From Aristolochia californica (Eukaryota; Streptophyta; Magnoliopsida; Piperales; Aristolochiaceae): a stretch of DNA of 64,000 bases. Below, in pieces: positions 25,501-38,745 of this stretch. The position numbers and the translations under genes were made by a program. The notes under the pieces are model-generated. The model worked only from the letters and a program-made list of their open reading frames with translations, was not told where the DNA came from and searched no databases. The first letter of the stretch is position 1, and each line of letters opens with the position of its first letter. The DNA is taken from positions 26,982,295-27,046,294 of the forward strand of contig JARWKL010000001.1 of the NCBI GenBank assembly GCA_029961685.1, in the 5' to 3' direction.

Positions 25501-26316
25501 CAATTTTTAGGGATTGTAAGCTCTTCTTAATTTTTATATATCAGGTTTTGCAACCGTCGGGAAAAAGGGGGAGACAGGGATTTTAACTGAGTCGTGACTC
25601 CCAATAAATAAGTCATTTCTTAGGGTAATATAGACCATTACGCATGATAAATCACTTTACAATCATCCATGATCGTTGGGTCAGCTTTTTGTAGATGGGC
25701 AAAATAATGGCATGTTTGAGTCGGGTAAATATCCCACCGCACGTTCAGTTGAGAATTTAATGAGCGTTTGTTATTCTCTTCAAAAACTTTGGATCCAGAG
25801 GTGATTTGCATCTTTAACATGTTTAAAACATGCATATCCATTTTTTAAGCATGTGTGGAGGAAATCTCTTTCTTATAAAATTCCAAGCTGTTAAGGTTGA
25901 ACTAGTGGAATTTCCCAAACTTGGACAACAAAACTTTTGTGTTCATTTGTGGTGTGTGAATAAATTTTCTTTACTTAAATTTGTTATTGTTTGAAATTTT
26001 TTTCCGTACATGAACTCTAAAATTTTCATTTTGTTGTGATCTATTCGCCTTTTGGTTTACGGGATGATGGGAGAGCGAAATCTGAAAGTTTTTATTTATG
26101 AAAAAAGTGTACATCTAAAATGAAGATGCACAATGCACAATTGTAGTGCGAGAGAATTCCAAAGAGTTTATGTAATTTTTAGGGATTGTAGGCTCTTCTT
26201 AGTTTTTATGTATCAGGTTTTGCAAATGTCGGGAAAAAGGGGGTGGCAGGGATTTTTAACTGAGTCTTGTCTCCCAATCCATAAGTCATTTCTTAGGGTA
26301 ATATAGCCCGTTACGC

Positions 26317-26976
26317 ATGATAAATCACTTTACAATCATCCATGATCGTTGGGTCAGCTTTTTGTAGATGGGATAAATAATGGCTTGTTTGACTTGGGTA
26401 AATATCCCACCGCATGTTCAGTTGAGAATTTAATGAGCGTTTGTTATTCTCTTCAAAAGCTTTGGATCCATTGGTGATTTGCATCTTGAACATGTTTAAA
26501 ACATGCATATCCATTTTGAAAGCATGTATATCTTTCCTATAAAATTCCAAGCTGATGGGGTTGAACTAGTGGAATTTCCCAAAATTGGAAAAACTTTTGT
26601 GTTCATTTGTGGAGTGTGAATAAATTTTCTTTACTTACATTTGTTATTGTTTTAAATTTTTTCCGTACTTGAACTCCAAAATTTTCATTTTGTTGTTATC
26701 TATTTGCCTTTTTGGTTGACGGGATGGAGGGAGATCGAAAACTCAAAGTTTTGTTTGAAGAAAAAAGTATACATGTAGAATGGAAATGCACAATGCACAA
26801 ATGTAGAGCGAGATAATTCCAAAGAGTTTCTGTAATTGTTAGGGATTGTAAGCTCTTCTTAGTTTTTATATATCAGGTTTTGCAATCTTCGGGAAAAATG
26901 GGGAGGCAGGGATTTTTAACTGAGTCTTGACTCCCAATCCATAAGTCATTTATTAGGGTAATATAGCCCATTATGC
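26317..26976 (+). repeat. 660-bp monomer with 9-bp deletion shared with 31,689
   Basis: The usual GCATGTGTGGAGGAAATCTC is shortened to GCATGTATATCTTTCC near 26,522. A monomer at 31,690-32,352 has the same 9-bp loss (GCATGTGTGTCTTTCC near 31,898). A second small loss near 26,585 (AAATTGGAAAAAC) accounts for the rest of the shortening. Confidence 0.8.
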
Positions 26977-28319
26977 ATGATAAATCACTTTACAATCATC
27001 CATGATCGTTGTGTCATCTTTTTGTAGAGGGCAAAATAATGGCTTGTTTGACTCAGTTAATATCCCACCGCATGTCCACTTGAGAATTTAATGAGTGTTT
27101 GTTATTCTTTTCAAAAGCAATGGATCCATAGGTGATTTGCATCTTTCAGATGTTTAAAACACGCAAATCCATTTTTTAAGCATGTGTGGAGGAAATCTCT
27201 TTCTTATAAAATTCCTAGCTGTTAGGGTTAAACTAGTGGAATTTGCAAAACTTGGACAACAAGACTTTTGTGTTCATTTGTGGTGTATCAATAAATTTTC
27301 TTTACTAACATTTCTTATTGTTTGAAAATTTTTTCCGTACATGAACTCTAAAATTTTCATTTTGTTGTGATCTATTTGCCTTTTTGGTTTACGGGATGAA
27401 GGGAGAGCGAAAACTCAAAGTTTTGATTTATGAAAAAAGTGTACATCTAAACTGAAAATGTACATTGCACAAATGTAGAGCGAGAGAATTCCAAAGAGCT
27501 TCTGTAATTTTTAGGGATTGTAAGCTCTTCTTAGTTTTTATATATCAGGTTTTGCAATCGTCGGGAAAAAGGGGGAGGCAGGGATTTTTAACTGAGTCTT
27601 GACTCCCAATAAATAAGTCATTTCTTAGGGTAATATAGCCTGTTACGCATGATAAATCACTTTACAATCATCCATGATCGTTGGGTCAGCTTTTTGTAGA
27701 AAGGCAAAATAATGGCTTGTTTCACTCGGGTAAATATCCCACCGCACGTTCAGTTGAGAATTTAATGAGCGTTTGTTATTATCTTCAAAAACATTAGATC
27801 CACATATGATTTGCACCTTCAACATGTTTAAAACATGCATATCCATTTTTGAAGCATGTGTGGAGGAAATCTCTTTCTTATCAAATTCCAAGCTGTTAGG
27901 GTTGAACTAGTTAAATTTCCCAATATTGGACAACCAAACTTTTGTGTTCATTTGTGGTGTGTGAATAAATTTTATTTACTTACATTTTTTATTGTTTTAA
28001 ATTTTTTTCCGTACATGAACTCTAAAATTTTCATTTTGTTGTGATCTATTTGCCTTTTTGGTTTACGGGATGAAGGGAGAGCGAAAACTCAAAGTTTTGT
28101 TTTAAGAAAAAAGAGTATATGTAGAATGGAAATGCACAATGAATAAATGTAGAGAGAGATATTTCCAAAGAGTTTCTGTAATTTTTAGGGATCGTAAGCT
28201 CTTCTTAGTTTTTATATATCAGGTTTTGCAATCGTCGGGAAAATGGGGGAAGCAGGGATTTTTAACTGAGTCTTGACTCCCAATCCATAAGTCATTTATT
28301 AGGGTAATATAGCCCGATA

Positions 28320-28710
28320 CGAATGATAAATCAATTTACAATCATCTATGATTGTTGGGTCAGCTTTTTGTAGATGGGCAAAATAATGGCTTGTTTGACT
28401 CTGGTAAATATCCCACCGCACGTTCACTTGAGAATTTAATGAGCATTTGTTATTCTCTACAAAAGCTATGGATCCATATGTGATTTGCATCTTTAACATG
28501 TTTAATACATGCAAATCCATTTTTTAAGCACGTGTGGAGGAACTCTCTTTCTTATAAAATTCCAAGATGTTAGGGTTGAACTAGTGAAATTTCCTAAACT
28601 TGGACAACAAAACTATTGTGTTCATTTGTGGTGTGTGAATAAATTTTATATACTTACATTTGTTATTGTTTTAATTTTTTTTCCGTACATGAACTTTAAA
28701 ATTTTCATTT
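28320..28710 (+). repeat. Duplicated block D' (copy of 20,925)
   Basis: This is the partner of the block at 20,925-21,310, with the shared variants listed there. To its right the similarity continues with the monomer at about 22,010-22,500 rather than with the monomer next to D. The two copies therefore differ by one whole monomer. Confidence 0.85.
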
Positions 28711-31689
28711 TTTTATGATCGATTTGCCTTTTTGGTTTACAGGATGAAGGGAGAGCGAAATCTCAATGTTTTGATTTATGAAAAACGTGTACATCTAAAA
28801 TGAAAATGCACAGTGCACAAATGTAGAGCGAGAGAATTCCAAAGAGTTTCTGTAATTTTTAGGGATTGTTAGCTCTTCTTAGTTGTTATATATCAGGTTT
28901 AGCAATCGTCGGGAAAAAGGGGGAGGCAGGGATTTTTAACCGAGTCTTGACTCCCAATCCATAAGTCATTTCTTAGGGTAATATAGCCCGTTACACATGA
29001 TGAATCACTGTACAATCATCCATTATCGTTGGGTCAGCTTTTTGTAGATAGGCAAAATAATGGATTGTTTGACTCGGGTAAATATCCCACCACACGTTCA
29101 GTTGAGAATTTAATGAGCGTTTGTTATTATCTTCAAAAGCATTGGATCCATAGGTGATTAGCATCTTTAACATGTTTAAAACATGCAAATCCATTTTTTA
29201 AGCATGTGTGGAGGAAATCTCTTTCTTATAAAATTCCAAGCTGTTAGGGTTGAACTAGAGAAATTTCCCAAACTTGGACAACAAAACTTTTGTGTTCATT
29301 TGTGGTGTGTGAATAAATTTTCTTTACTTACATTTGTTATTTTTTAAAATTTTTTTCCGTACATAAACTTTAAAATTTTTATTTTGTTGTGATCTATTCG
29401 CCTTTTTGGTTTACGGGATGAAGGGAGAGTGAAAACTCAAAGTTTTTATTTATGAAAAAGGTGTACATCTAAAATGAAAATGCACAGTGCACATTTGTAG
29501 AGCGAGAGAATTCCAAAGAGTATCTATAATTTTTAGGGATTGTAAGCTCTTCTTAATTTTTATATATCAGGTTTTGCAATCGTCGGGAAAAAGGGGGAGG
29601 CAGGGATTTTTAACTGAGTCTTGACTCCCAATCAATTTGTCATTTCTTAGGGTAATATAGACCATTACGCATGATAAATCACTTTACAATCATCCATGAT
29701 CGTTGGGTCAGCTTTTTGTAGATGGGCAAAATAATGGCTTGTTTCAATCTGGTAAATATCCCACCCCACGTTTACTTGAGAATTTAATGAGCGTTTGTTA
29801 TTCACTTCAAAAGCTTTGGATCCATAGGTGATTTGCATCTTTAACATGTTTAAAACATGCAAATCCAATTTTTAAGCATGTGTGGAGGAAATCTCTTTCT
29901 TATAAAATTCCAAGCTGTTAGGGTTGAACTAGTGAAATTTCCCAAACTTGGACAACAAAACTTTGGTGTTCATTTGTGGTGTGTGAATAAATGTTCTTTA
30001 CTTACATTTGTTATTGTTTTAATTTTTTTTCCGTACATGAACTTTAAAATTTTCATTTTGTTGTGATCTATTCGCCTTTTTGGTTTATGGGATGAAGGGA
30101 GAGCGAAAACTCAAAGTTTTTATTTATGAAAAAAGTGAACATCTAAAATGAAAACGCACAGTGCACATTTTTAGAGCGAGAGAATTCCAAAGAGTATCTG
30201 TAATTGTTAGGGATTGTAAGCTCTTCTTAATTTTTATATATCAGGTTTTGCAATCGACGGGAAAAAGGGTGAGGCAGGGATTTTTAACTGAGTCTTGACT
30301 CCCAATCCATAAGTCATATCTTAGTGTAATATTGCCCGTTACACATGATGAATCACTTTACAATCATCCATGTTCGTTGGGTCAGCTTTTTGTAGATGGG
30401 CAAAATAATGGCTTGTTTGACTCAGGTAAATATCCCACCGCTCGTTAAGTTGAGAATTTGATGAGCGTTTATTGTCTTCAAAAGCTTTGGATCCATAGGT
30501 GATTTGCATCTTTAACATGTTTAAAACTTGCATATCCATTTTTAAAGCATGTGTGGAGGAAATCTCTTTCCTATAAAATTCCTAGCTGTTGGGGTTGAAC
30601 TTGTGGAATTTCCCAAACTTGGACAACAAAACTTTTGTGTTCATTTGTGGTGAGTGAATAAATTTTCTTTACTTACATTTCTTATTGTTTTAAATTTTTC
30701 TCCGTACATGAACTCCAAAATTTTCATTTTTTTGTGATCTATTTGCCTTTTTGGTTTAAGGGATAAAGGGAGAGCGAAAACTCAAAGTTTTGTTTTAAGA
30801 AAGAAAAGTACATGAAGAATTGAAATGCATAATGCACAAATGTAGAGAGAGATAATTCCAAAGAGTTTCTGTAATTTTTAGGGAATGTAAGCTCTTCTTA
30901 GTTTTTATATATCAGGTTTTGCAATCGTCGGGAAAAACGGGGAGGTAGGGATTTTTAACTGAGTCTTGACTCCCGATCCATAAGTCATTTATTAGGGTAA
31001 TATAGCCCGTTACGCATGATAAATCACTTTACAATCATCCATGATCGTTGGGTCAGCATTTTTTAGATGGGCAAAATAATGGCTTGTTTGACTCGGGCAA
31101 ATATCCCACCGCACGTTCACTTGAGAATTTAATGAACTTTTGTTATTCTCTTCAAAAGCTATGGATCCATAGGTGATTTGCATCTTTAACATGTTTAAAA
31201 CATGCAAATCCATTTTTTAAGCATGTGTGGAGGAAATCTCTTTCTTATAAAATTCCAAGCTGTTAGAGTTGAACTATTGGAATTTCCCAAACTTGGACAA
31301 CAAAACTTTTGTGTTCATTTGTGGTGTATGAATATATTTTCTGTACTTACATTTTTTATTGTTTTAAATTTTTTTCCGTGCATGAACTCTAAAATTTTCA
31401 TTTTGTTGTGATCTATTTGCCCTTTTAGTTTACAAGTTGAAGGGAGAGCGAAAACTCAAAGTTTTGATTTATGAAAAAAGTGTACATCTAAAATAAAAAT
31501 GCATAGTGCACAAATGTAGAGCGAGATAATTCCAAAGAGTTTCTGTAATTTTTAGGGATTGTATGCTCATCTTAGTTTTTATATATCAAGTTTTGCAATC
31601 GTCGGGAAAAAGGGGGAGGCGAGGATTTTTTACTGAGTTTTGACTCCCAATCCATAAGTCATTTCTTAGGGTAATATAGCCCGTTACGC

Positions 31690-32352
31690 ATGATAAATCA
31701 CTTTACAATCATCCATGATCGTTGGTCAGCTTTTTGTAGATGGGCAAAATAATGGCTTGTTTGACTCGGATAAATATCCCATCGCATGTTCGCTTGAGAA
31801 TTTAATGAGCATTTGTTATTCTCTTCAAAAGCTTTGGATCCATAGGTGATTTGCATCTTTAACATGTTTGAAACATGCATATCCATTTTTAAAGCATGTG
31901 TGTCTTTCCTATAAAATTCCAAGCTGTTGGGGTTGAACTAGTGGAATTTCCCAAACTTGGACAACAAAACTTTTGCGTTCATTTGTGGTGTGTGAATAAA
32001 TTTTCTTTACTTACATTTGTTATTGTTTTAAATTTTTTCCGTACTTGAACTAAAAAATTTTCATTTTGTTGTGATCTATTTGCCTTTTTGGTTTACGGGA
32101 TGAAGGGAGAGCGAAAACTCAAAGTTTTGATTTATGAAAAAATTGTACATCTAAAATGAAAATGCACAGTGCACAAAGGTAGAACGAGGTAATTCCAAAG
32201 AGTTTCTGTAATTTTTAGGGATTCTAAGCTCTTCTTAGTTTTTATATATCAGGTTTTACAATCGTCGGGAAAAAGAGGGAGGCAGGGATTTTTAACTGAG
32301 TCTTGACTCCCAATCCATATGTCATTTATGAGGGTAATATAGCCCGTTACGC
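31690..32352 (+). repeat. 663-bp monomer with the shared 9-bp deletion
   Basis: It carries the same deletion as the monomer starting at 26,317, eight monomers upstream. The shared deletion implies common descent of these two copies. Confidence 0.8.
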
Positions 32353-35300
32353 ATGATAAATCAATTTACAATCATCCATGATCGTTGGGTCAGCTTTCTG
32401 TAGATGGGCAAAATAATGGCTGGTTTGACTCTGGTAAATATCCCACCGCACGTTCACTTGAGAATTTAATGAGAGTTTGTTATTCTCTTCTAAAGCTTTG
32501 GATCCATAGGTGATTTGCATATTTAACATGTTTAAAACATGCATATCAATTTTTAAAGTATGTGTGGAAGAAATCTCTTTCCTATAAATTTCCAAGATGT
32601 TGGGGTTGAACTTGTGGAATTTCCAAAACTTGGACAACAAAACTTTTGTGTTAATTTGTGGTGTGTGAATAAATTTTCTTTACTTACATTTGTTATTGTT
32701 TTAAATTTTTTTCCGTACATGAACTCCAAAATTTTCATTTTTTTATGATCTATTTGCCTTTTTGGTTTACGGGATGAAGGGAGAGCGAAAACTCAAAGTT
32801 TTGATTTATGAAAAAAGAGTATGTGTAAAATGAAAATGCACAGTGCACTAATGTAGAGCGAGATAATTCCAAAGAGTTTCTGTAATTTTTAGGGATTGTA
32901 AGCTTTTCTTAGTTTTAATATATCAGGTTTTGCAATCGTTGGGAAAAAGGGGAGGCAGGGATTTTTAACTGGGTCTTGAATCACAATAGATAAGTCATTT
33001 ATTAGGGTAATATAGACTGTTACGCATGATAAATCACTTTACAATCATCCATGATCGTTGGGTCAGCTTTTTGTAGATGGGCAAAACAATGGCTTGTTTC
33101 ACTCAGGTAAATATCCCACCGCTCGTTCACTTGAGAATTTAATGAGCATTTGCTATTCTCTTCCAAAGTTGGGGATCCATAGGGGATTTGCATCTTTAAC
33201 ATGTTTAAAACATGCAAATCCATTTTTTAAGCATGTGTGGAGGAAATCACTTTCTTATAAAATTCCAAGCTGTTAGGGTTGAACTAGTGGAATTTCCCAA
33301 ACTCTGACAACAAAACTTTTGTGTCCATTTGTGGTGTGTGACTAAATTTTCTTTACTTACATTTGTCATTGTTTTAAATTTTTTTCCGTACAAGAACTCT
33401 AAAATTTTCATTTTGATTTGATCTATTTGCCCTTTTGGTTTACGAGATGAAGGGAGAGCTAAAACTCACAGTTTTGATTTATGAAAAAAGTGTACATCTA
33501 AAATGAAAATGCACAGTGCACAAATGTAGAGCGAGACAATTCCAAAGAGTTTCGTTAATTTTTAGGGATTGTAAGCTTTTCTTAGTTTTTATATATCACG
33601 TTTTGCACTCGTCGGGAAAAAGGGGGAGGCAGGGATTTTTAACTAAGTCTTGACTCCCAATCCATAAGTCATTTCTTAGGGTAATATAGCCCGTTACACA
33701 TGATAAATCATTTTACAATCATCCATGATCGTTGGGTCAAGTATTTGTAGATGGGCAAAATAATGGCTTGTTTGACTCGGGTAAATATCCCACCGCACGT
33801 TCACTTGAGAATTTAATGAGCCTTTGTTGTTCTCTTCAAAAGCTATGGATCCATAGGTAATTTCCATCTTTAACATGTTTAAAACATGCTTATCCATTTT
33901 TAAAGCGTTTGTGGAGGAAATCTCTTTCCTATAAAATTCCAAGCTGTTGGGGTTGAACTAGTGGAATTTCCCAGGACAACAAAACCTTTGTGTTCATTTG
34001 TGGTGTGTGAATAAATTTTCTTTATTTAAATTTTTTATTGTTTTATATTTTCTCCGTACTTGAAATCCAAAATTTTCATTTTGTTGTGATCTATTCGCCG
34101 TTTTGGTTTATGGGATGAAGGGAGAGCGAAAACTCAAAGTTTTGATTTATGCAAAAAGAGTACATCTAAAATGAAAATGCACAGTGCACTAATGTAGAGC
34201 GAGATAATTCCAAAGAGTATCTGTAATTTTTAGGGATTGTAAGCTCTTCTCAGTTTTTATATATCAGGTTTTGCAATTGTCGGGAAAAAGGGAGAGGCAG
34301 GGATTTTTAATTGAGTCTTGACTCCCAATCCATACGTCATTTCTTAGTGTAATATAGCCCGTTACGCATGATAAATCACTTTACAATCATCCATGATCGT
34401 TGGGTCAGCTTTTTGTAGATGGGCAAAATAATGGATTGTTTGACTTGGGTAAATATCCCACCGCACATTCAGTTGAGAATTTAATGAGCGTTTGTTATTC
34501 TTTTCAAAAGCTTTGGATCCATAGGTGATTTGCATCTTTAACATGTTTAAAACATGCATATCCATTTTTAAAGCTTGTGTAGAGGAAATCTCTTTCCTAT
34601 AAAATGCCAAGCTGTTGGGGTTGAACTAGTGGAATTTCCCAAACTTTGACAACAAAACTTTTGTGTTCATTTGTGGTGTGTGAATAAATTTTCTTTACTT
34701 ACATTTGTTATTGTTTTAAATTTTTTTCGTACTTGAACTCCAAAACTTTCATTTTTTTGTGATCCATTTGCCTTTTTGGTTTACGGGATGAAGGGAGAGT
34801 GAAAACTCAAAGTTTTGTTTTAAGAAAAAAGAGTACATGTAGTATTGAAATGCACAATGCACAAATTTAGAGAGTAATAATTCCAAAGAGTTTCTGTAAT
34901 TTTTAGGGATTATAAGCTCTTCTTAATTTTTATATATCATGTTTTGCAATCGCCGGGAAAAAGGGGGAGGCAGGGATTTTTAACTGAGTCTTGACTCCCA
35001 ATCCATAAGTCATTTATTAGGGTAATATAGCCTGTTACACATGATAAATCACTTTACAATCTTCCATGATCGTTGGGTCAGCTTTTTGTAGATGGGCAAA
35101 ATAATGGCTTGTTTGACTCGGGTAAATATCCCACCGCACGTTCAGTTGAGAATTTAATGAGCGTTTGTTATTCTCTTCAAAAGTTGTGGATCCATAGGTG
35201 ATTTGCATCTTTAACATGTTTAAAACATGAAAATCCATTTTTTAAGCATGTGTGGAGGAAATCTCTTTCTTATAAAATTCGAAGCTGTTAGGGTTGAACT

Positions 35301-36388
35301 TGTCGAATTTCCAAAACATTGACAAAAAAACTTTTGTGTTCATTTGTGGTGTGTGAATAAATTTTCTTTACTTACATTTTTTATTGTTTTAAATTTTTTT
35401 CCGAACAAGAACTCTAAAATTTTCATTTTGTTGTGATCTATTTGCCTTTATGGTTTACCGGATGAAGGGAGAGCGAAAAATCAAAGTTTTGATTTATGAA
35501 AAAAGTGTACATCTAAAATGAAAATGCACCGTGCACAAATGTAGAGAGAGATAATTCCAAAGAGTTTCTGTAATTTTTAGGGATTGTAAGCTCTTGTTAG
35601 TTTTTATATATCAGGTTTTACAATCGTCGGGAAAAAGGGGAAGGCAGGGATTTTTAATTGAGTCTTGACTCCCAATCCATAAGTCAATTATTAGGGTAAT
35701 ATAGCGCGTTACGCATGATAAATCACTTTACAATCATCCATGATCGTTGGGTGAGCTTTTTGTGGATGGCCAAAATAATGGCTTGTTTGACTCGAGTAAA
35801 TATCCCACCGCACGTTCACTTGAGAATTTAATGAGCATTTGTTATTCTCTTCAAAAGCTATGAATCCATAGGTGATTTGCATCTTTGACATGTTTAAAAC
35901 ATGCCAATCCATTTTTTAAGCATGTGTGGTGGAAATCTCTTTCTTATAAAATTCCAAGCTGTTAGGGTTGAACTATTGGAATTTCCCAAACTTGGACAAC
36001 AAAACTTTTGTGTTCATTTGTGGTGTGTGAATAAATTTTCTTTACTTACATTTGTTGTTGTTTTAAATTTTTTTCCCAACATGAACTCTAAAATTTTCAT
36101 TTTGTTGTGGTCTATTTGCCTTTTTGGTTTACGGGATGAAGGGACAGCGAAAACTCAAAGTTTTGATTGTTGAAAAAAGTGTACATCTAAAATGAAAATG
36201 CACAGCGCACAAATGTAGAGCAAGATAATTCCAAAGAGTTTTTGTAATTTTTAGGGATTGTAAGCTCTTCTTAGTTTTTATATATCAGGTTTTGCAATCG
36301 TCGGGAAAAAGGGGGAGGCAGGGATTTTTATCTGAGTCTTGACTCCCAATCCATAAGTCATATCTTAGGGTAATATAGCCAGTTACAC

Positions 36389-36864
36389 ATGATAAATCAC
36401 TTTACAATAATCCATGATCGTTGGGTCAGCTTTTTGTGGATGGGGTTGAACTTGTGGAATTTCCCAAACTTGGACAACAAAACTTTTGTGTTCATTTGTG
36501 GTGTGTGAAAAAATTTTCTTTACTTACATTTGGTATTGTTTTAAATTTTTTTCGTACTTGAACTCCAAAATTTTCATTTTGTTATGATCTATTTGCCATT
36601 TTAGTTTACGGGATGAAGGTAGAGCGAAAACTCAAAGTTTTTTTTAAGAAAAAAGAGAACAAGTAGAAAATAAATGCACAATGCACAAATGTAGAGAGTG
36701 ATAATTCCAAAGAGTTTCTGTAATTTTTAGGGATTGTTAGCACTTCTTAATTTTTATATATCAGGTTTTGCAATCGTCGGGAAAAAGGGGGAGGCAGGGA
36801 TTTTTAACTGAGTCTTGACTCCCAATCCATAAGTCATCTATTAGGGTAATATAGCCCATTACGC
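36389..36864 (+). repeat. 476-bp monomer with 198-bp deletion
   Basis: Near 36,440 the sequence passes from CAGCTTTTTGTGGATGGG directly to GTTGAACTTGTGGAATTTCC. This skips the HindIII/BamHI-type region, the CATGTTT dyad and the start of the variable segment. The parental ends share TGGG (GATGGGCAAA and TTGGGGTTGA), so the join looks like a microhomology deletion. Confidence 0.92.
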
Positions 36865-37284
36865 ATGATAAATCACTTTACAATCATCCATGATCGTTGG
36901 GTCAGCTTTTTGTAGATGGGCAAAGTAATGGCTTATTTGACTCGGGTAAATATCCCACCGCACGTTCAGTTGAGAATTTAATGAGTGTTTGTTATTCTCT
37001 TCAAAAGCTTTGGATCCATAGGTGACTTGCCTCTTTAACATGTTTAAAACATGCTTATCCATTTTTAAAGCATTTGTGGGGGAAATCTCTTTCCTATAAA
37101 ATTCCAAGCTACTGGGGTTGAACTAGTGGAATTTCCCAAACTTGGACAACAAAACTTTTGTGTTCATTTGTGGTGTGTGAATAAATTTTCTTTACTTAAA
37201 TTAGTTATTGTTTTAGATTTTCTCCCTACTTGAACTCCAAAATTTTCATTTTGTTGTGATCTATTCGCCTTTTTGGTTTATGGG

Positions 37285-37400
37285 ATGAAGGGAAAGCGAA
37301 AAATCAAAGTATTGATTTATGAAAAAAGTGTACGTCTAAAATGAAAATGCACAGTGCACAAATGTAGAGCGAGATTATTCCAAAGAGTTTCTGTAATTTT
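37285..37400 (+). repeat. Dimer-spaced duplicated segment, copy 1
   Basis: GGGAAAGCGAAAAATCAAAG, GTATTGATTTATG, GTGTACGTCTAAAATG and GCGAGATTATTCC occur here and again at about 38,630-38,745, an offset of 1,345 bp (two monomers). The intervening monomer is beta and lacks them. Confidence 0.85.
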
Positions 37401-38629
37401 TAGGGATTGTAAGCTCTTCTTAGTTTTTATATATCAGGTTTTGCAATCGTCGGGAAAAAGGGGGAGGCAGGGATTTTTAACTGCGTCTTGACTCCCAATC
37501 CATAAGTCATTTCTTAGGGTAATATAGCCCGTTACGCATGATAAATCACTTTACAATCATCCATGGTCGTTGGGTCAGCTCTTTGTAGATGGGCAAAATA
37601 ATGGGTTGTTTGACTTGGGTAAATATCCCACCGCACATTCAGTTGAGAATTTAATGAGCATTTTTTATTCTCTTCAAAAGCCTTGGATCCATAGGTGATT
37701 TCATCTTTAACATGTTTAAAACCTGCATATCCTTTTTTAAAGCTCGTGTGGAGGAAATCTCTTTCCTGTAAAATGCCAAGCTGTTGGGGTTGAACTAGTG
37801 GAATTTCCCAAACTTTGACAACAAAACTTTTGTGTTCATTTGTGGTGTGTGAATAAATTTTCTTTACTTACATTAGTTATTGTTTTAAATTTTTTTCGTA
37901 CTTGAACTCCTAAACTTTCATTTTGTTGTGATCCATTTGTCTTTTTGGTTTACGGGATGAAGGGAGAGCGAAAACTCAAAGTTTTGTTTTAAGAAAAAAG
38001 AGTACATGTAGAATTGAAATGCACAATGCAAAAATGTAGAGAGTGATAATTCCAAAGAGTTTTTGTAATTTTTAGGGATTATAATCTCTTCTTAATTTTT
38101 ATATATCAGGTTTTGCAATCGTCGGGAAAAAGGGGGAGGCAGGGATTTTTAACTGAGTCTTGACTCCCAATCCATAAGTCATTTATTAGGGTAATATTGC
38201 TCGTTACGCATGATAAATCACTTTACAATCATCCATGATCGTTGGGTCAGCTTTTTGTAGATGGGCAAACTAATGGCTTGTTTGACTCGGGTAAATATCC
38301 CACCGCACGTTCACTTGAGAATTTAATGAGTGTTTGTTATTCTCTTCAAAAGCTGTGGATCCATAGGTGATTTGCATCTTTAACATGTTTAAAACATGCA
38401 AATCCATTTTTCAAGCATATGTGGAGGAAATCTCTTTCTTATAAAATTCAAAGCTGTTAGGGTTGAACAAGTGGAATTTCCAAAACATGGGCAAAAAAAC
38501 TTTTGTATTCATTTGTGGTGTGAGAATAAATTTTCTTTACTTACATTTGTTATTGTTTTAGATTTTTTTCCGTACAAGAACTCTAAAATTTTCATTTGTT
38601 TGTGATCTATTTCCCTTTTTGGTTGACGA

Positions 38630-38745
38630 GATGAAGGGAAAGCGAAAAATCAAAGTATTGATTTATGAAAAAAGTGTACGTCTAAAATGAAAATGCACAG
38701 TGCACAAATGTAGAGCGAGATTATTCCAAAGAGTTTCTGTAATTT
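38630..38745 (+). repeat. Dimer-spaced duplicated segment, copy 2
   Basis: This is the partner of the segment at 37,285 and is nearly identical over about 100 bp. It points to unequal exchange or conversion at a two-monomer register. Confidence 0.85.

Larger units (their letters stand above)
20851..30343 (+). repeat. Regional subfamily with GAATTC variant
   Basis: In this stretch the alpha monomers read GCGAGAGAATTCC (or close) where the rest of the window has GCGAGATAATTCC, which creates a GAATTC site. I see it at about 21438, 22112, 23460, 24135, 25482, 26154, 27486, 28834, 29508 and 30182, and not outside. Intervening beta monomers keep GAGAGATAATTCC. Many copies also read GATCTATTCGCC instead of GATCTATTTGCC and TTTTTATTTATG instead of TTTTGATTTATG. 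Monomers are otherwise of usual length, apart from a 660-bp one (26,316-26,976). Confidence 0.85.
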
